Positions 25,404 through 34,172 of a stretch of 64,000 nt of DNA are shown piece after piece. A program made the position numbers and the translations under genes. The notes beneath the pieces were generated by a model that was not told where the DNA came from, ran no database searches, and saw nothing but the letters and a program-made list of their open reading frames with translations. This DNA is from Candidatus Thorarchaeota archaeon (GTDB lineage: Archaea > Asgardarchaeota > Thorarchaeia > Thorarchaeales > Thorarchaeaceae), in NCBI GenBank assembly GCA_019057475.1, contig DXJO01000010.1, forward strand, positions 293,460 to 357,459, read 5' to 3'. Positions within the stretch are counted from its first letter, which is position 1. Each line of letters starts with the position of its first letter.

Positions 25404-26633
25404 TTACAGCCCGCTTACGGCGATGCTTCGAAGGTAGCCCTTGCCAATCTTCAGGACCATTGGCAGGAAATCAGTGAGTAGTCCCATGTAGTCCCCAATG
25501 CCTGCGTGCCCTTGGATTAGTGAGTTGAGGGTTCCCGCGTCGAGCTGACTGAGTACAATCTCCGCTGCTTCAATTGGATCGTTGAACATCGCATACTTGC
25601 TTATCGCCCACATACCTTCGCCAGTGTTTTTGATGTTCGAAGCCAGCTTTGTTTTCCTGTACTCTTTTTCGTATTGGCTGATGCTCTTTGCTGAGAAGTC
25701 GTTCTCATCAACTATTCTCTTTGCGTGCTTTGCTAGCAGAGTTCCTGCATGGAAGCAGGTTGTCACCCCGCCTCCGACGATTGAAGAAACCTGTCCAGCA
25801 GCATTACCGCAAAGAGCGACGCCTGCATCAGTGAATTTCGGGATTATCCCTGCGCAAGGAACAACTCCCGCATTCACCGCAACTATCTTTGCGTTTTTTG
25901 TTTCGGGGTGACTATCCTTGTATTTCTTGAGCATGCTCTGCATGGGCATTAATGCATCCCAGTTTTCCTTTGATGAGGGGACACGACCAATGCCGAGGTT
26001 GATCTCTGTTTCGCTCCTTGGGTAGAGCCACAGGTAGCCAAGGCCCACGTCTCGCCCGACGAAGAAGTATGCAACATTTGGGTCAATGTTTTTACAATTT
26101 TCGAGCTTCCAGCGGACACCGTAACTGAGTAACCATTTCGGATGGGTGAAGCCAGCTGTTTTGAAGACCCTGCTGAAGGAGCCATCGGCACCTACGGTGA
26201 GACCTGCTCGCTCCTCTTGGTCGCCATTGTATCTGAGACCAACAATCTGATTCCCCTCCTTGATAACAGAGTCAACGCGAGAACGATATCTGAATTCAGC
26301 CCCGTTTCCTTCTGCACGGTCCCTCATCAGTTCTTGGCATTTGTCTTCGTCAAGAAGGTAAGAGTTGCCAAGGAGGCCTCCTCCGACTCTGATATTGGCT
26401 CCTGTATCCAAGCTCTCTCCAACGATTTCGGAGTACTTGTTGCCTACAAACTCGGAGTCTGGCTTCACACCCAAGAATCGCAATGCGTTATCTGTTACAA
26501 GTTCTCCCATCAGAGAATCCGTGACAGCGTTCCTCCTCTCCAAAACGAGGGTCTTAACACCGTATCCTGACGCCCTGTTTGCTGTCATTAGGCCGGCAGG
26601 TCCAGTGCCTGCGATTATGAGATCGAACGTCAT
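25404..26633 (-). CDS. Geranylgeranyl reductase-family FAD protein
   Basis: A 409-residue flavoprotein with the FAD-binding start FDLIIAGTGPAGLMTANRAS, VLERR, a second FAD contact GLTVGADGSFSRVF, and GVALCGNAAGQVSSIVGGGVTTCFHAG. This is the digeranylgeranylglycerophospholipid reductase group that saturates archaeal lipid chains. The start ATG has GGAG eight bases upstream, and a TATA-like GATATAGAG lies near 26693. Archaea often carry several paralogues, and some act on quinones or cofactors, so lipid saturation is likely but not certain. The family assignment is firm. Confidence 0.85.
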   Translation of the reverse strand: MTFDLIIAGTGPAGLMTANRASGYGVKTLVLERRNAVTDSLMGELVTDNALRFLGVKPDSEFVGNKYSEIVGESLDTGANIRVGGGLLGNSYLLDEDKCQELMRDRAEGNGAEFRYRSRVDSVIKEGNQIVGLRYNGDQEERAGLTVGADGSFSRVFKTAGFTHPKWLLSYGVRWKLENCKNIDPNVAYFFVGRDVGLGYLWLYPRSETEINLGIGRVPSSKENWDALMPMQSMLKKYKDSHPETKNAKIVAVNAGVVPCAGIIPKFTDAGVALCGNAAGQVSSIVGGGVTTCFHAGTLLAKHAKRIVDENDFSAKSISQYEKEYRKTKLASNIKNTGEGMWAISKYAMFNDPIEAAEIVLSQLDAGTLNSLIQGHAGIGDYMGLLTDFLPMVLKIGKGYLRSIAVSGL

Positions 26634-26789
26634 TGTATCAACTCCTGCTGAGTGAGCTCTAGCGATTGGGTGCTGACCGGTTGGATTACTCTATATCTGT
26701 TTCCCATATGACAATGATTTCTCCCCTTATGTCGCATGATTTAATATGAGGTGCTGTATGGCCCTGAAGCACTCCAAGAAGTGTTCTTT

Positions 26790-27629
26790 ATGAAGGCCAG
26801 AATCCTCGCTTACGGCGCTTACATGATTCTATCGATTCTCATCAGTCTGATAGTTGCAGCTGTCCCGGCTATCTTCCTCTTCGCTTGGGCTTTCTGGAAT
26901 ATCGACTCGATACTCAACGGACTTGGCTGGCCTTTCATTAATATTCAGAGCGCCTTTCAAGGAACGTTCAACGCGAGCTTCCCAACAATCGTCTACACTC
27001 GGTTCTGGGGCATTATCTTCTTTATTCCCGTCGGTTTATTCTGCTATGCATTATTCTTGGGCATTCTCATAGGCATGTTCAAGCTATCCCGCAGAGGCAT
27101 TCCCCGTTTGGAAGACGGATATTACAAACAAGAAACCGAAGACTGGCTTCTGTATGAATTCGCTCAAGTCTATTACATCCTCATCCCCTACTTCGCTGGA
27201 TTCTTCTCAATCTTCCTTGACACTTCGCCAAGGCATATGCTGTTCGGAGCGAAGATAGGAAGAAACACTATCATTGGCAACGGTCGCATATTCAATCCCG
27301 AGAGGACTGTAATTGGAGAGAACTGCTTCTTTGGCTACGATGCCATTCTGAGCGGACACGTCTACGAGAGTGGCTGTCTGTACCTGAAGACAGTGAAGCT
27401 AGGCAACAATGTGACGGTCGGTTCGAACGCTGTCATTCTTGCAGGTGCGGACATTGGGGACAATGTACTCATCGCGGCCACATCCGTGGTTCCCAAGGAT
27501 AAAGTCGTTCCACCCAATACGATATGGGTCCGCGGAAAGGCGCTTCCAAGGAAGCCAGTTCCGTGTGAAGAAGCAGAAGCGTATGCAATCGGTAGCCCAA
27601 CTGCGGGAGCCGTCACCGGCGAAGACTAG
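26790..27629 (+). CDS. Membrane protein with C-terminal hexapeptide (left-handed beta-helix) acyltransferase domain
   Basis: Two to three membrane segments (AYMILSILISLIVAAVPAIFL, TRFWGIIFFIPVGLFCYALFLG) precede a soluble region. A hexapeptide-repeat domain begins about residue 170: IGRNTIIGNG, VIGENCFFGYDAILSGH, VKLGNNVTVGSNAVILAGADIG and NVLIAATSVVPKD. Such domains transfer acetyl or acyl groups. The membrane-plus-hexapeptide layout resembles the C-terminal part of some peptide-synthetase-linked transferases. The ORF track starts at a GTG at 26751; the TATA-like element near 26740-26746 makes the ATG at 26790 more likely. It may supply acyl transfer to the ACP system encoded 2.4 kb downstream, which is inference. 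Confidence 0.78.
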   Translation: MKARILAYGAYMILSILISLIVAAVPAIFLFAWAFWNIDSILNGLGWPFINIQSAFQGTFNASFPTIVYTRFWGIIFFIPVGLFCYALFLGILIGMFKLSRRGIPRLEDGYYKQETEDWLLYEFAQVYYILIPYFAGFFSIFLDTSPRHMLFGAKIGRNTIIGNGRIFNPERTVIGENCFFGYDAILSGHVYESGCLYLKTVKLGNNVTVGSNAVILAGADIGDNVLIAATSVVPKDKVVPPNTIWVRGKALPRKPVPCEEAEAYAIGSPTAGAVTGED

Positions 27630-27720
27630 GCTCTTGGGATTGCTCTTAGACTGATGGTCCCGTTTTACGATTCCCTATTAAGGATGAGTTCTTAACGTCG
27701 ACAGTGAATGAACTCTTGAG

Positions 27721-29160
27721 ATGTCGGGAGTCAAGCCAACATACACTCCGCGTGGATATCAGACCTATATCCTCGACAGGATCAGCGACTTGCAGGGTAC
27801 GAATCTTCTTCTCGAACTCGATTGCGGTCTTGGCAAGCGGTTCATAACCCACCAGCTTGTGGCAGAGCGATTTCCCGATACGAAATTCATCATCGTAGTT
27901 CATTCCTCTTCGTCACTGGCTGAAACGGTAGACTACCTCAGGAGCGAGTACGGCGGGCTCGAAGACGACCTAGGTGAGCTATCATCCAGAGTTCCGTCAG
28001 GCCAAAGGTCACTGGTGCTGAGAGAAAAGAGGGTAATTGTTGCAACCCCGCAGGTACTGGCAGGCATTGCACGAAAGAACCTGAGCCTTCTGGAGCCATT
28101 TGAAGCAATTCTAATTAACGAGGTCGACACTCTCATTAGAAGAACTAGCACGAGAACCGCACTCGTGTTTCCATGGAATGAGCTTCTAACGTTCCTCGGC
28201 GAGAAATGGCTGATTGGAATGAGCGGGACTCTCAGAGACGACCATGCTGTCTTCACCGAGGAGCAGCTGGAGATCCGTGATGAGCTAGTAACGCTGAAGG
28301 AATACATTCCGAACTCAGAAGTCATAACAATGGAGGATCTGTACGATACTGACGTCAAAGAACATCTTGACCCCACATTCCTGTCTATTGCAGAGGTGAA
28401 TGATCCCAAAATAAGATCAATCTCAATCGTGCTTGACGAGCTTGTACGCGATACGCGCATTGAGATTATGAACGAGCTCGCCGAGAGCGACAATCTTGAC
28501 ATCATTGCAGGCGACGCAAGGAGAGTGCATCTAATGTTGGAGCGTCTTCCAATTGATGATGAACTCAAGGGACGATACTCTGGGTTGCTCCTTTTACGCA
28601 AGTATGTCTATGCGATGCCTCCCAAGCAGTTCTTGCGAATGTTTCATGCGGACTATCTGAAACATTACTTCAATGTCACTCAACTCAGGCGTGCGCTTCC
28701 CACAGTTTCTGCAAAGGTCACGAGAGTACTTGAGGTCGCCGTGAAGCATCAAAAGACACTCGTCCTCACTTCCTACCTCAAGATGGTCATACAGTTGCGT
28801 GATGTACTGGAGAAGGCGGGATTGCCAGTGCTTACAATCACTGGGGCCACTCGGAACAAGGGTGAAGTGTTGAAGGAGTTCAAGGAGAATGCTGACGTGC
28901 GCGCCTTAGTGATGTCCCCTGTTGGGGAGCGCGATCTTGACATCCCCCAAGCCGATGTGATGGTGGTCTGCGACACAATCAATACCAGCAAAACGATGTA
29001 CCAGAAGTTCAAGAGAACAAGAGGTGGACTTGTCTTGCTTTTAGCTTACTCTGGCACATCTGAACTACGAAAGGTCAACCGGCTAATGCAGCGGATATTA
29101 AACCGATATCCATGGTCTACCGCGGTTATAGAGCCCGATGTGGGACAACTTGGAATATGA
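27721..29160 (+). CDS. SF2 helicase-like protein (Hef/FANCM-like layout) with degenerate motifs
   Basis: The 479-residue chain has the two-lobe SF2 arrangement: PRGYQTYIL, motif I DCGLGKRF, motif Ia FIIVVHSS, motif Ib VIVATPQVLAG, motif II ILINEVDT, motif III MSGT. The second lobe has LVLTSYLKMVIQL, ALVMSPVGERDLDIPQADVMV and a motif VI-like YQKFKRTRGG. The key DEAH/DEAD box is NEVD and the Walker A ends K-R-F instead of K-T, so ATP hydrolysis may be weak or absent. Lengths and order resemble the helicase half of Hef, without a nuclease domain. It may be a DNA-repair accessory factor. It starts at an ATG 61 bases before acpS. Confidence 0.75.
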   Translation: MSGVKPTYTPRGYQTYILDRISDLQGTNLLLELDCGLGKRFITHQLVAERFPDTKFIIVVHSSSSLAETVDYLRSEYGGLEDDLGELSSRVPSGQRSLVLREKRVIVATPQVLAGIARKNLSLLEPFEAILINEVDTLIRRTSTRTALVFPWNELLTFLGEKWLIGMSGTLRDDHAVFTEEQLEIRDELVTLKEYIPNSEVITMEDLYDTDVKEHLDPTFLSIAEVNDPKIRSISIVLDELVRDTRIEIMNELAESDNLDIIAGDARRVHLMLERLPIDDELKGRYSGLLLLRKYVYAMPPKQFLRMFHADYLKHYFNVTQLRRALPTVSAKVTRVLEVAVKHQKTLVLTSYLKMVIQLRDVLEKAGLPVLTITGATRNKGEVLKEFKENADVRALVMSPVGERDLDIPQADVMVVCDTINTSKTMYQKFKRTRGGLVLLLAYSGTSELRKVNRLMQRILNRYPWSTAVIEPDVGQLGI

Positions 29161-29220
29161 GCTCCCGCATAATACACTATCATTATAAGACTCGTTCAAA
29201 GAAAGGGCTCGTGAGCTACC

Positions 29221-29670
29221 TTGACAGATGAGGCCTCCAATGGCATAAGGGAGATGAACCTCAACGTTGGTGTCGACATCATCGACATAGACCGATTTAG
29301 AGGCGTCAAGCGTAAGGCGCCATTCATCGAGCGGACATATACTCCAAGAGAGCTTGACTACTGCTATGGCTACAGCGACCCGGCCCCGCATCTAGCAACA
29401 ACATTTGCAGGGAAGGAAGCTGTGGTCAAGTCGATTGGAACGAAAACAGGCACCTCATTGAGATCCATTGAAATCCTCCGCAACGGTGATGGAGCTCCTT
29501 ACGTTTGTGTGAACGGGGTTGAGAGCAACGAGATCAAGGTCAGCCTTTCGCATTCTAAGAACCATGCAGTTGCTGTTGCTGCAACAGTATCTTCACTATC
29601 CAAGTCTGGCAAAGAGTATATTCAGGATATTTTAAACAGCAATGCACTAGAGCTGCTGCCAAACGAGTGA
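29221..29670 (+). CDS. acpS: Holo-ACP synthase (4'-phosphopantetheinyl transferase, AcpS type)
   Basis: Transfers phosphopantetheine from CoA to the Ser of an acyl carrier protein. The small AcpS signature is complete: LNVGVDIIDIDRF (Mg-binding Asp), TPRELDYC, TTFAGKEAVVKSIG (catalytic Glu/Lys) and ISLSHS-type KVSLSHSKNHAVAVA. Length (149) is normal. The TTG start has GTGAG five bases before it; an ATG at 29254 is an alternative. The ACP it would modify is encoded 1.8 kb downstream in the same operon. AcpS and ACP are uncommon in archaea, so this pairing is noteworthy. Confidence 0.88.
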   Translation: MTDEASNGIREMNLNVGVDIIDIDRFRGVKRKAPFIERTYTPRELDYCYGYSDPAPHLATTFAGKEAVVKSIGTKTGTSLRSIEILRNGDGAPYVCVNGVESNEIKVSLSHSKNHAVAVAATVSSLSKSGKEYIQDILNSNALELLPNE

Positions 29671-29676
29671 ACCGCG

Positions 29677-31509
29677 ATGAGTGGCACAGACGATCAAGTG
29701 GATGAGATTTTGAAGTCGGTGCGTGAGTCGCCAACATATCTTAGCTTCTGGAGCGCCTACAAGAGGATTCAACGCCTTTCACCTAAGCCATCGGAAAACG
29801 CAAGTCTGAGGGCTAGCATTGCGATAATTGGCTCATCCACACTGGAACCGCTCGCCGCGTGTTTTGATGTCAAGATGCGACTGGAAGGATTCCACCCTCA
29901 TACGTTCGTTGGCGGGTTCAACACCTACCACCAGGAAGCAATGAATAAAACTTCAGAACTGTACAAAGCAGAGCCAAACATCATTGTACTTGCAGTGGAT
30001 GCTTGGTCACTATTGGATCAGAAGTTCCTCTCCAATTATCCCCTGATGAGCAGCAAGAGTCGCAGTGCTGCAATAAAGGAGCTGGTGAACAGCATCACAG
30101 CAATAGCAGAGGTGCTGGAGAAGAACAGTGCAGCACTGATTCTTGTGAACAATTTCATTGTTCCCACGTTTTCTCCATTGGGCGTTGCCGACAACAAGCA
30201 GAAGCTTGGTTTCAAGAAGTTCTTCCGTCGAGCCAACCGGCTCTTGGAGGAAAAACTTGAGAGCGCTTCAAATGTCTTTGTTGTGGACCTAGATTCGGTT
30301 GCTTCCGACTTTGGCAAATCGCGTACTGTGAATTGGAACACTTACTACAGAGGCTCTATTCCCTTCAGTGAGGAGTTCACGCCAATCGTTGCTGATGAGT
30401 ACATGCGATACTTCCGTGCTCTCAAAGGTTTAACGAAGAAGTGCATCGTGCTCGATCTTGACAATACGCTCTGGGGCGGCATTATCGGTGAAGACGGCAT
30501 TGAGGGAATCAAGCTTGGTCCAACTTCCCCCGGTTTAGAGTATGTGGAGTTCCAGCGGGCATTGCTGAGCCTTTACAATAGGGGGGTCATCCTCGCCGTA
30601 AACAGCAAGAACAATTTCGACGATGCAATCAAGGTTCTACGAGAACATCCTCATCAGATTCTCAAAGAAGAGCACTTCGCGGCCCTGAGAATCAATTGGC
30701 AGAACAAAGTAGCGAACATTGCAGAACTGGCAAAGGAGATCAACATTGGTCTTGACAGTATCGTGTTCATCGATGATAATCCTGCAGAACGCGAGCAGAT
30801 TAGACAGATCTATCCAGAGGTGATGGTCGTTGACCTTCCGAAGAACCCGCACCTCTACAGGGCCACACTAGAGAAGATAGACGTGTTTGATGTCCTATCA
30901 CTCACCAAGGAGGACATGGCTCGTGGTGAGATGTACGTTGGTAAACGTAAGCGAGAAGAGCTGGAGCAGAGCTCCACATCCATCGAGGACTTCCTTAGAA
31001 CGCTTGAACTCAAAGTGCAAGTGAAACTGACGGACGACTTTGATACACCCCGAGTAGTCCAGCTCCTCGGAAAGACAAACCAGTTTAACCTGACTACACG
31101 AAGGTACACCGATGCCGAAACCAAGAGCCTGAGGGATGCAGAGGAATCCGCAGTCTATAGCATGGCAGTTCAGGACAAGTTCGGCGATGAGGGAGTCGTT
31201 GGAGTCGCGATAGTCAGAAAGGAGAAAATGTCATGGATGGTGGATTCCTTCCTCATGAGTTGTCGAGTGATTGGGCGCTCTGTAGAAACCGCATTTCTAG
31301 CCAAGATCATTGCTGATGCCAAGACTGCCGGTGCCAAGCGCGTGATAGGAGAATACATACAAACCAAGAAGAACGCTCCCGCAGCTGATTTCTATGAACA
31401 TCACGGATTCGCTAAACAGAAAGAGTCAGGTGACGGTGCAATCTGGATGCTTGACCTCGCTCACGGTACAGTCGAAGTGCCGGACTGGATAGACCTCATT
31501 GAGGAGTGA
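29677..31509 (+). CDS. FkbH-like HAD-family protein (HAD-IIIC) with N-terminal SGNH-like and C-terminal GNAT-like parts
   Basis: In this 610-residue protein, residues about 40-220 look like an SGNH-type fold (IAIIGSSTLEPL, NIIVLAVDAWSLL). A HAD domain begins KCIVLDLDNTLWGGIIGEDG, with VNSKNNFDD and VFIDDNPAEREQI. The C-terminal part (SMAVQDKFGDEGVVGVAIV, VIGRSVETAFLAKIIADAKT) resembles GNAT domains. This is the FkbH layout. In bacteria such proteins load glyceryl groups from 1,3-bisphosphoglycerate onto an ACP for methoxymalonyl or tetronate units. The ACP gene follows with five bases of separation, and acpS ends seven bases upstream. The loaded group here is inferred by analogy. Confidence 0.85.
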   Translation: MSGTDDQVDEILKSVRESPTYLSFWSAYKRIQRLSPKPSENASLRASIAIIGSSTLEPLAACFDVKMRLEGFHPHTFVGGFNTYHQEAMNKTSELYKAEPNIIVLAVDAWSLLDQKFLSNYPLMSSKSRSAAIKELVNSITAIAEVLEKNSAALILVNNFIVPTFSPLGVADNKQKLGFKKFFRRANRLLEEKLESASNVFVVDLDSVASDFGKSRTVNWNTYYRGSIPFSEEFTPIVADEYMRYFRALKGLTKKCIVLDLDNTLWGGIIGEDGIEGIKLGPTSPGLEYVEFQRALLSLYNRGVILAVNSKNNFDDAIKVLREHPHQILKEEHFAALRINWQNKVANIAELAKEINIGLDSIVFIDDNPAEREQIRQIYPEVMVVDLPKNPHLYRATLEKIDVFDVLSLTKEDMARGEMYVGKRKREELEQSSTSIEDFLRTLELKVQVKLTDDFDTPRVVQLLGKTNQFNLTTRRYTDAETKSLRDAEESAVYSMAVQDKFGDEGVVGVAIVRKEKMSWMVDSFLMSCRVIGRSVETAFLAKIIADAKTAGAKRVIGEYIQTKKNAPAADFYEHHGFAKQKESGDGAIWMLDLAHGTVEVPDWIDLIEE

Positions 31510-31513
31510 CGCG

Positions 31514-31753
31514 ATGACAGACGCTGAAGATACCCTTACGGAGATAATCTCCAAGGCCCTCCTTCTAGACAAGAGTGAATTGACAGATGACCTGAAGCGA
31601 GGCGATTATGAGCCCTGGGACTCGATGGCACATCTTACTCTGATAAGCGAGATTGAAAACGAGTTTGGCATATTCTTTGAGGATGACGAAGTCGTTGACA
31701 TCTGGACAGTTGCCGATATTCGAAGTCTGCTCTCAAAGAAAATTTCCAGCTAG
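31514..31753 (+). CDS. Acyl carrier protein
   Basis: A 79-residue four-helix carrier with the modification motif PWDSMAHLTLISEIENEFGI, where the Ser of DSM takes phosphopantetheine. The ATG at 31514 has GAGGAG seven bases upstream; the ORF-track start five codons earlier is not needed. It is strongly acidic, as ACPs usually are. The gene ends convergently with the hexapeptide acetyltransferase gene, overlapping by four bases. With AcpS and the FkbH-like protein it forms a minimal carrier-loading module. No ketosynthase or peptide synthetase is visible nearby, so the final product is unknown. Confidence 0.92.
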   Translation: MTDAEDTLTEIISKALLLDKSELTDDLKRGDYEPWDSMAHLTLISEIENEFGIFFEDDEVVDIWTVADIRSLLSKKISS

Positions 31754-32196
31754 TCCTTCTTCGATTCCAACCTCTGAACTGCCCTTGCGGGATTGCCTGC
31801 AACTAATGTTAATGGTGGCACATCTCTATGCACAACAGCCCCCGCTGCAACGATTGCTCCCTCTCCAACAGTTACACCAGGCAAGATGATCGCGCCACTG
31901 GCCACCCAGGCTCCCTTCTTGATGGTGATTTTCTTTGGTCCTCCATGGTAGATCTTCGCTCTCTGAAGGTATGGGCTCGAGCCGGAATGAGCCATTAGCT
32001 TTGCCCCTGGACCAATTGCAGCCCAATCCTCAATCTCGATGTACTCTGGATACTCGCTGTCAATCATGACCATATAGCCGATGAAGACGCCTTTTCCCAC
32101 CTTGACACCGCACTTCCTGAGCACTGATGCACGGAACTGGTAGACGGGTGCCAACCAAGCTATAATTCTCAGTAGCCTGCCGATTGTTTTGCCCAT
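31750..32196 (-). CDS. Hexapeptide-repeat acetyltransferase (maltose/colanate acetyltransferase type)
   Basis: The 148-residue chain has the stacked hexapeptide coil: VFIGYMVMIDSE, KITIKKGAWVASGAIILPGVTVGEGAIVAAGAVVHRDVPP and LVAGNPARAVQRL. These end-motifs are characteristic of the LacA/Maa/WcaF group, which acetylates sugars. Its ATG begins one base after the deacetylase stop, so the two are coupled. The N-terminal hydrophobic patch (IGRLLRIIAWLAPVY) may bind the membrane. A sugar or lipid-linked sugar is the likely acceptor. Confidence 0.87.
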   Translation of the reverse strand: MGKTIGRLLRIIAWLAPVYQFRASVLRKCGVKVGKGVFIGYMVMIDSEYPEYIEIEDWAAIGPGAKLMAHSGSSPYLQRAKIYHGGPKKITIKKGAWVASGAIILPGVTVGEGAIVAAGAVVHRDVPPLTLVAGNPARAVQRLESKKD

Positions 32197-32197
32197 G

Positions 32198-33130
32198 TCA
32201 ATCTACACTTCCTTTTCGGTTGGCTGAGTCCATCCTTCGCCACAGATATCTCCTTAGGTAGTCTGCGAAAACCCAGTTATCAATGTCACCTGTAAGCAGT
32301 AAACAGAAGGTTGCATCCCCTTTCCACTTGCCATGCTTCTTCCAATACGTTACGGCATCTGCCGGGTTTGGACACCAACCTCCCAGTTCCGCAGTGTATC
32401 CCATCACAGTTCTCAGAGCACCTATGAACTTAGACTGCCCAATCCTAATTGGATGCAGATCGAACATAACAACGCCTCCGCTGGTGGAAGCATTCTTGAT
32501 CTCACGCTTGAGCTGAGTAGCTACAGCTTCAGGTCCCATTCCATGACCATCAATCATTTTGTCGTCGCTCCAGATATTGAGCGGGATGTATGTGGTGCTT
32601 GACATCTTACCGTTCAGTTCCACATTGAAGAAGTGGTCTTTCTCTCGGTGTTCTGGCCTGTATCCGAATCCGCCGTCCCAAATGAAATCGAGGCGTTCAA
32701 TCAATTCAGGCATATCATCAGTGTAGTTGTCATAGGGTGCCCTAAATCCCCTGATTTCGATACCCATCTTCCTGTAGACTTGGAGGCTCAGCATCAGGTC
32801 CTTTTTCCGTTCACTTGACGTCAATGTCGGATAACGGAGATGGTTGTAGCCATGACTTGCTACTTCGTGGCCTTCAGCGACTATCTGTCGTACCAACTCT
32901 GGGCGCATTTTGGCAACTGCAGCCACGGTTGGAAAGCAGAAGTGCCCGTTGTGGTCGTCAAGCGCATCGAAGATGTTGCTGAGAATGTCGTCGAAGGGCA
33001 CACGATGAAGACCATACATGCGGAGGAACTGCCTTGGAGCTCGTGTTCCCCATCGCTTTCTAAGCTGGCTGATGTACCGCATGCTCAAGTCAGGGACCTC
33101 AGATGCATGGTTCAGCTGGTTCGCTTTCAT
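32198..33130 (-). CDS. Polysaccharide deacetylase-like protein
   Basis: A NodB-type fold is shown by EGHEVASHGYNHLRYPTL (metal-binding H-x3-H), MGIEIRGFRAPYDNYTDDM and MFDLHPIRIGQSKF. The first family motif, usually TFDDG, is not obvious: the chain has VPFDDILSNIFDALDD and later CFPTVAAVA. Metal and substrate binding may therefore differ. The ATG at 33130 is 20 bases after the upstream gene's stop; a second ATG at 33082 is possible. It is followed by a one-base gap and the acetyltransferase. Together these two could add and remove acetyl groups on a surface glycan. Confidence 0.8.
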   Translation of the reverse strand: MKANQLNHASEVPDLSMRYISQLRKRWGTRAPRQFLRMYGLHRVPFDDILSNIFDALDDHNGHFCFPTVAAVAKMRPELVRQIVAEGHEVASHGYNHLRYPTLTSSERKKDLMLSLQVYRKMGIEIRGFRAPYDNYTDDMPELIERLDFIWDGGFGYRPEHREKDHFFNVELNGKMSSTTYIPLNIWSDDKMIDGHGMGPEAVATQLKREIKNASTSGGVVMFDLHPIRIGQSKFIGALRTVMGYTAELGGWCPNPADAVTYWKKHGKWKGDATFCLLLTGDIDNWVFADYLRRYLWRRMDSANRKGSVD

Positions 33131-33150
33131 AAGAGTTGTGCCGCACTAGC

Positions 33151-34071
33151 CTACGATCCCGTAACAAATGTTCTGCCAATCAAGTCAAAGAGCGGCTTTA
33201 CGAACTGAGGTTCATACTTCGCTTGGACGTGTCTGCACAACTTAACAAACTCCTCGAGTCGTGATTCAGCATCTTCTACGGTGCCCAGTATCTTTCTTGA
33301 TCTCTTTACGATGTTTCGCACTCTGCCTTTGGCTTTCTTATGCTCACCCAGGATACCCGCTGAGTCCTGTTCAATCCGTTGAATCTGACTCTTTAAGCGA
33401 ATGTCTGCGATGTCATCACTGCCCAGCGATTTCACCATGTCCATCAGAACATCAAGAAGACCATTGTGAAGTCCTACCATTAGTGCCTCTATCTCATAGG
33501 CTGTGAATTTTACATCGTTTCCATCGTAGTTCAGCATCCACTTCAGGTCACTGCTTCTTGTGACGCCCAGCTTTTTCTTCCCAATCACAATCGGTTCCAA
33601 GAAGAACCTGCTATCGACGCTATTCTGAATAGATGTCCTGATTAATGCCGCTTCAGGCAAGGTTAGTGACAAAGATTTCCCGCCATTCTTAACAACCAAA
33701 CAGACACCCGCCACAGGGGCTATTTTCTGAACATATTTCGAGGGCGGAGTAACCTCGACAGGAGGCAGGTTGTTTAGCATATCAGCAAGCTCACGCACCT
33801 CGCTCTCAGTGAGGAAGTAGGTCTGACCATCACCAGAAACTGTGATCGTGCCATCTTCGTCTCGCTCAAAGTCTATGCGATTTCCTCCTCCCACATCTGT
33901 AGTCTTCTTGTAGGTCTGCTTGTAATTTCGTGCAGTCTGTGCGAGCTTCTCAAGCGCAGCCGCAATCATATGAGCCTCTCCGTAACCGAGAGTGATCTCA
34001 GCACGTCCTTCTGTGCCTTTGCCTATTCCTACTGCTCCATCTTTGCGAATCTTTACATACAACGGGACCAA
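33151..34071 (-). CDS. Unknown protein with four internal repeats and a helical tail
   Basis: I do not recognise the family. The first 220 residues appear to contain four copies of a strand-turn-helix unit ending in a helix after a Thr or Leu: ITLGYGEAHMIAAALEKLAQ, YFLTESEVRELADMLNNL, LSLTLPEAALIRTSIQNS and VKFTAYEIEALMVGLHNG. The last 80 residues are highly charged and helical (IQRIEQDSAGILGEHKKAKG). It is soluble with no signal peptide. It heads the three-gene minus-strand unit with the deacetylase and acetyltransferase, which may hint at a surface-glycan context but does not define a role. Confidence 0.6.
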   Translation of the reverse strand: MVPLYVKIRKDGAVGIGKGTEGRAEITLGYGEAHMIAAALEKLAQTARNYKQTYKKTTDVGGGNRIDFERDEDGTITVSGDGQTYFLTESEVRELADMLNNLPPVEVTPPSKYVQKIAPVAGVCLVVKNGGKSLSLTLPEAALIRTSIQNSVDSRFFLEPIVIGKKKLGVTRSSDLKWMLNYDGNDVKFTAYEIEALMVGLHNGLLDVLMDMVKSLGSDDIADIRLKSQIQRIEQDSAGILGEHKKAKGRVRNIVKRSRKILGTVEDAESRLEEFVKLCRHVQAKYEPQFVKPLFDLIGRTFVTGS

Positions 34072-34172
34072 CCACCGCCCCTTACTGGTGGTGCAATGCT
34101 GAAAACTATTGTGGGGGTGGCCACCATGGCGCTTAAGTAGAGCGCTTCACATCAGGGCCTAGGTGGCATCAA

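Noticed and set aside
27933-28601. Minus-strand 222-residue Ser/Arg-rich frame
   Set aside because: Shadow of the helicase-like gene; low-complexity composition.
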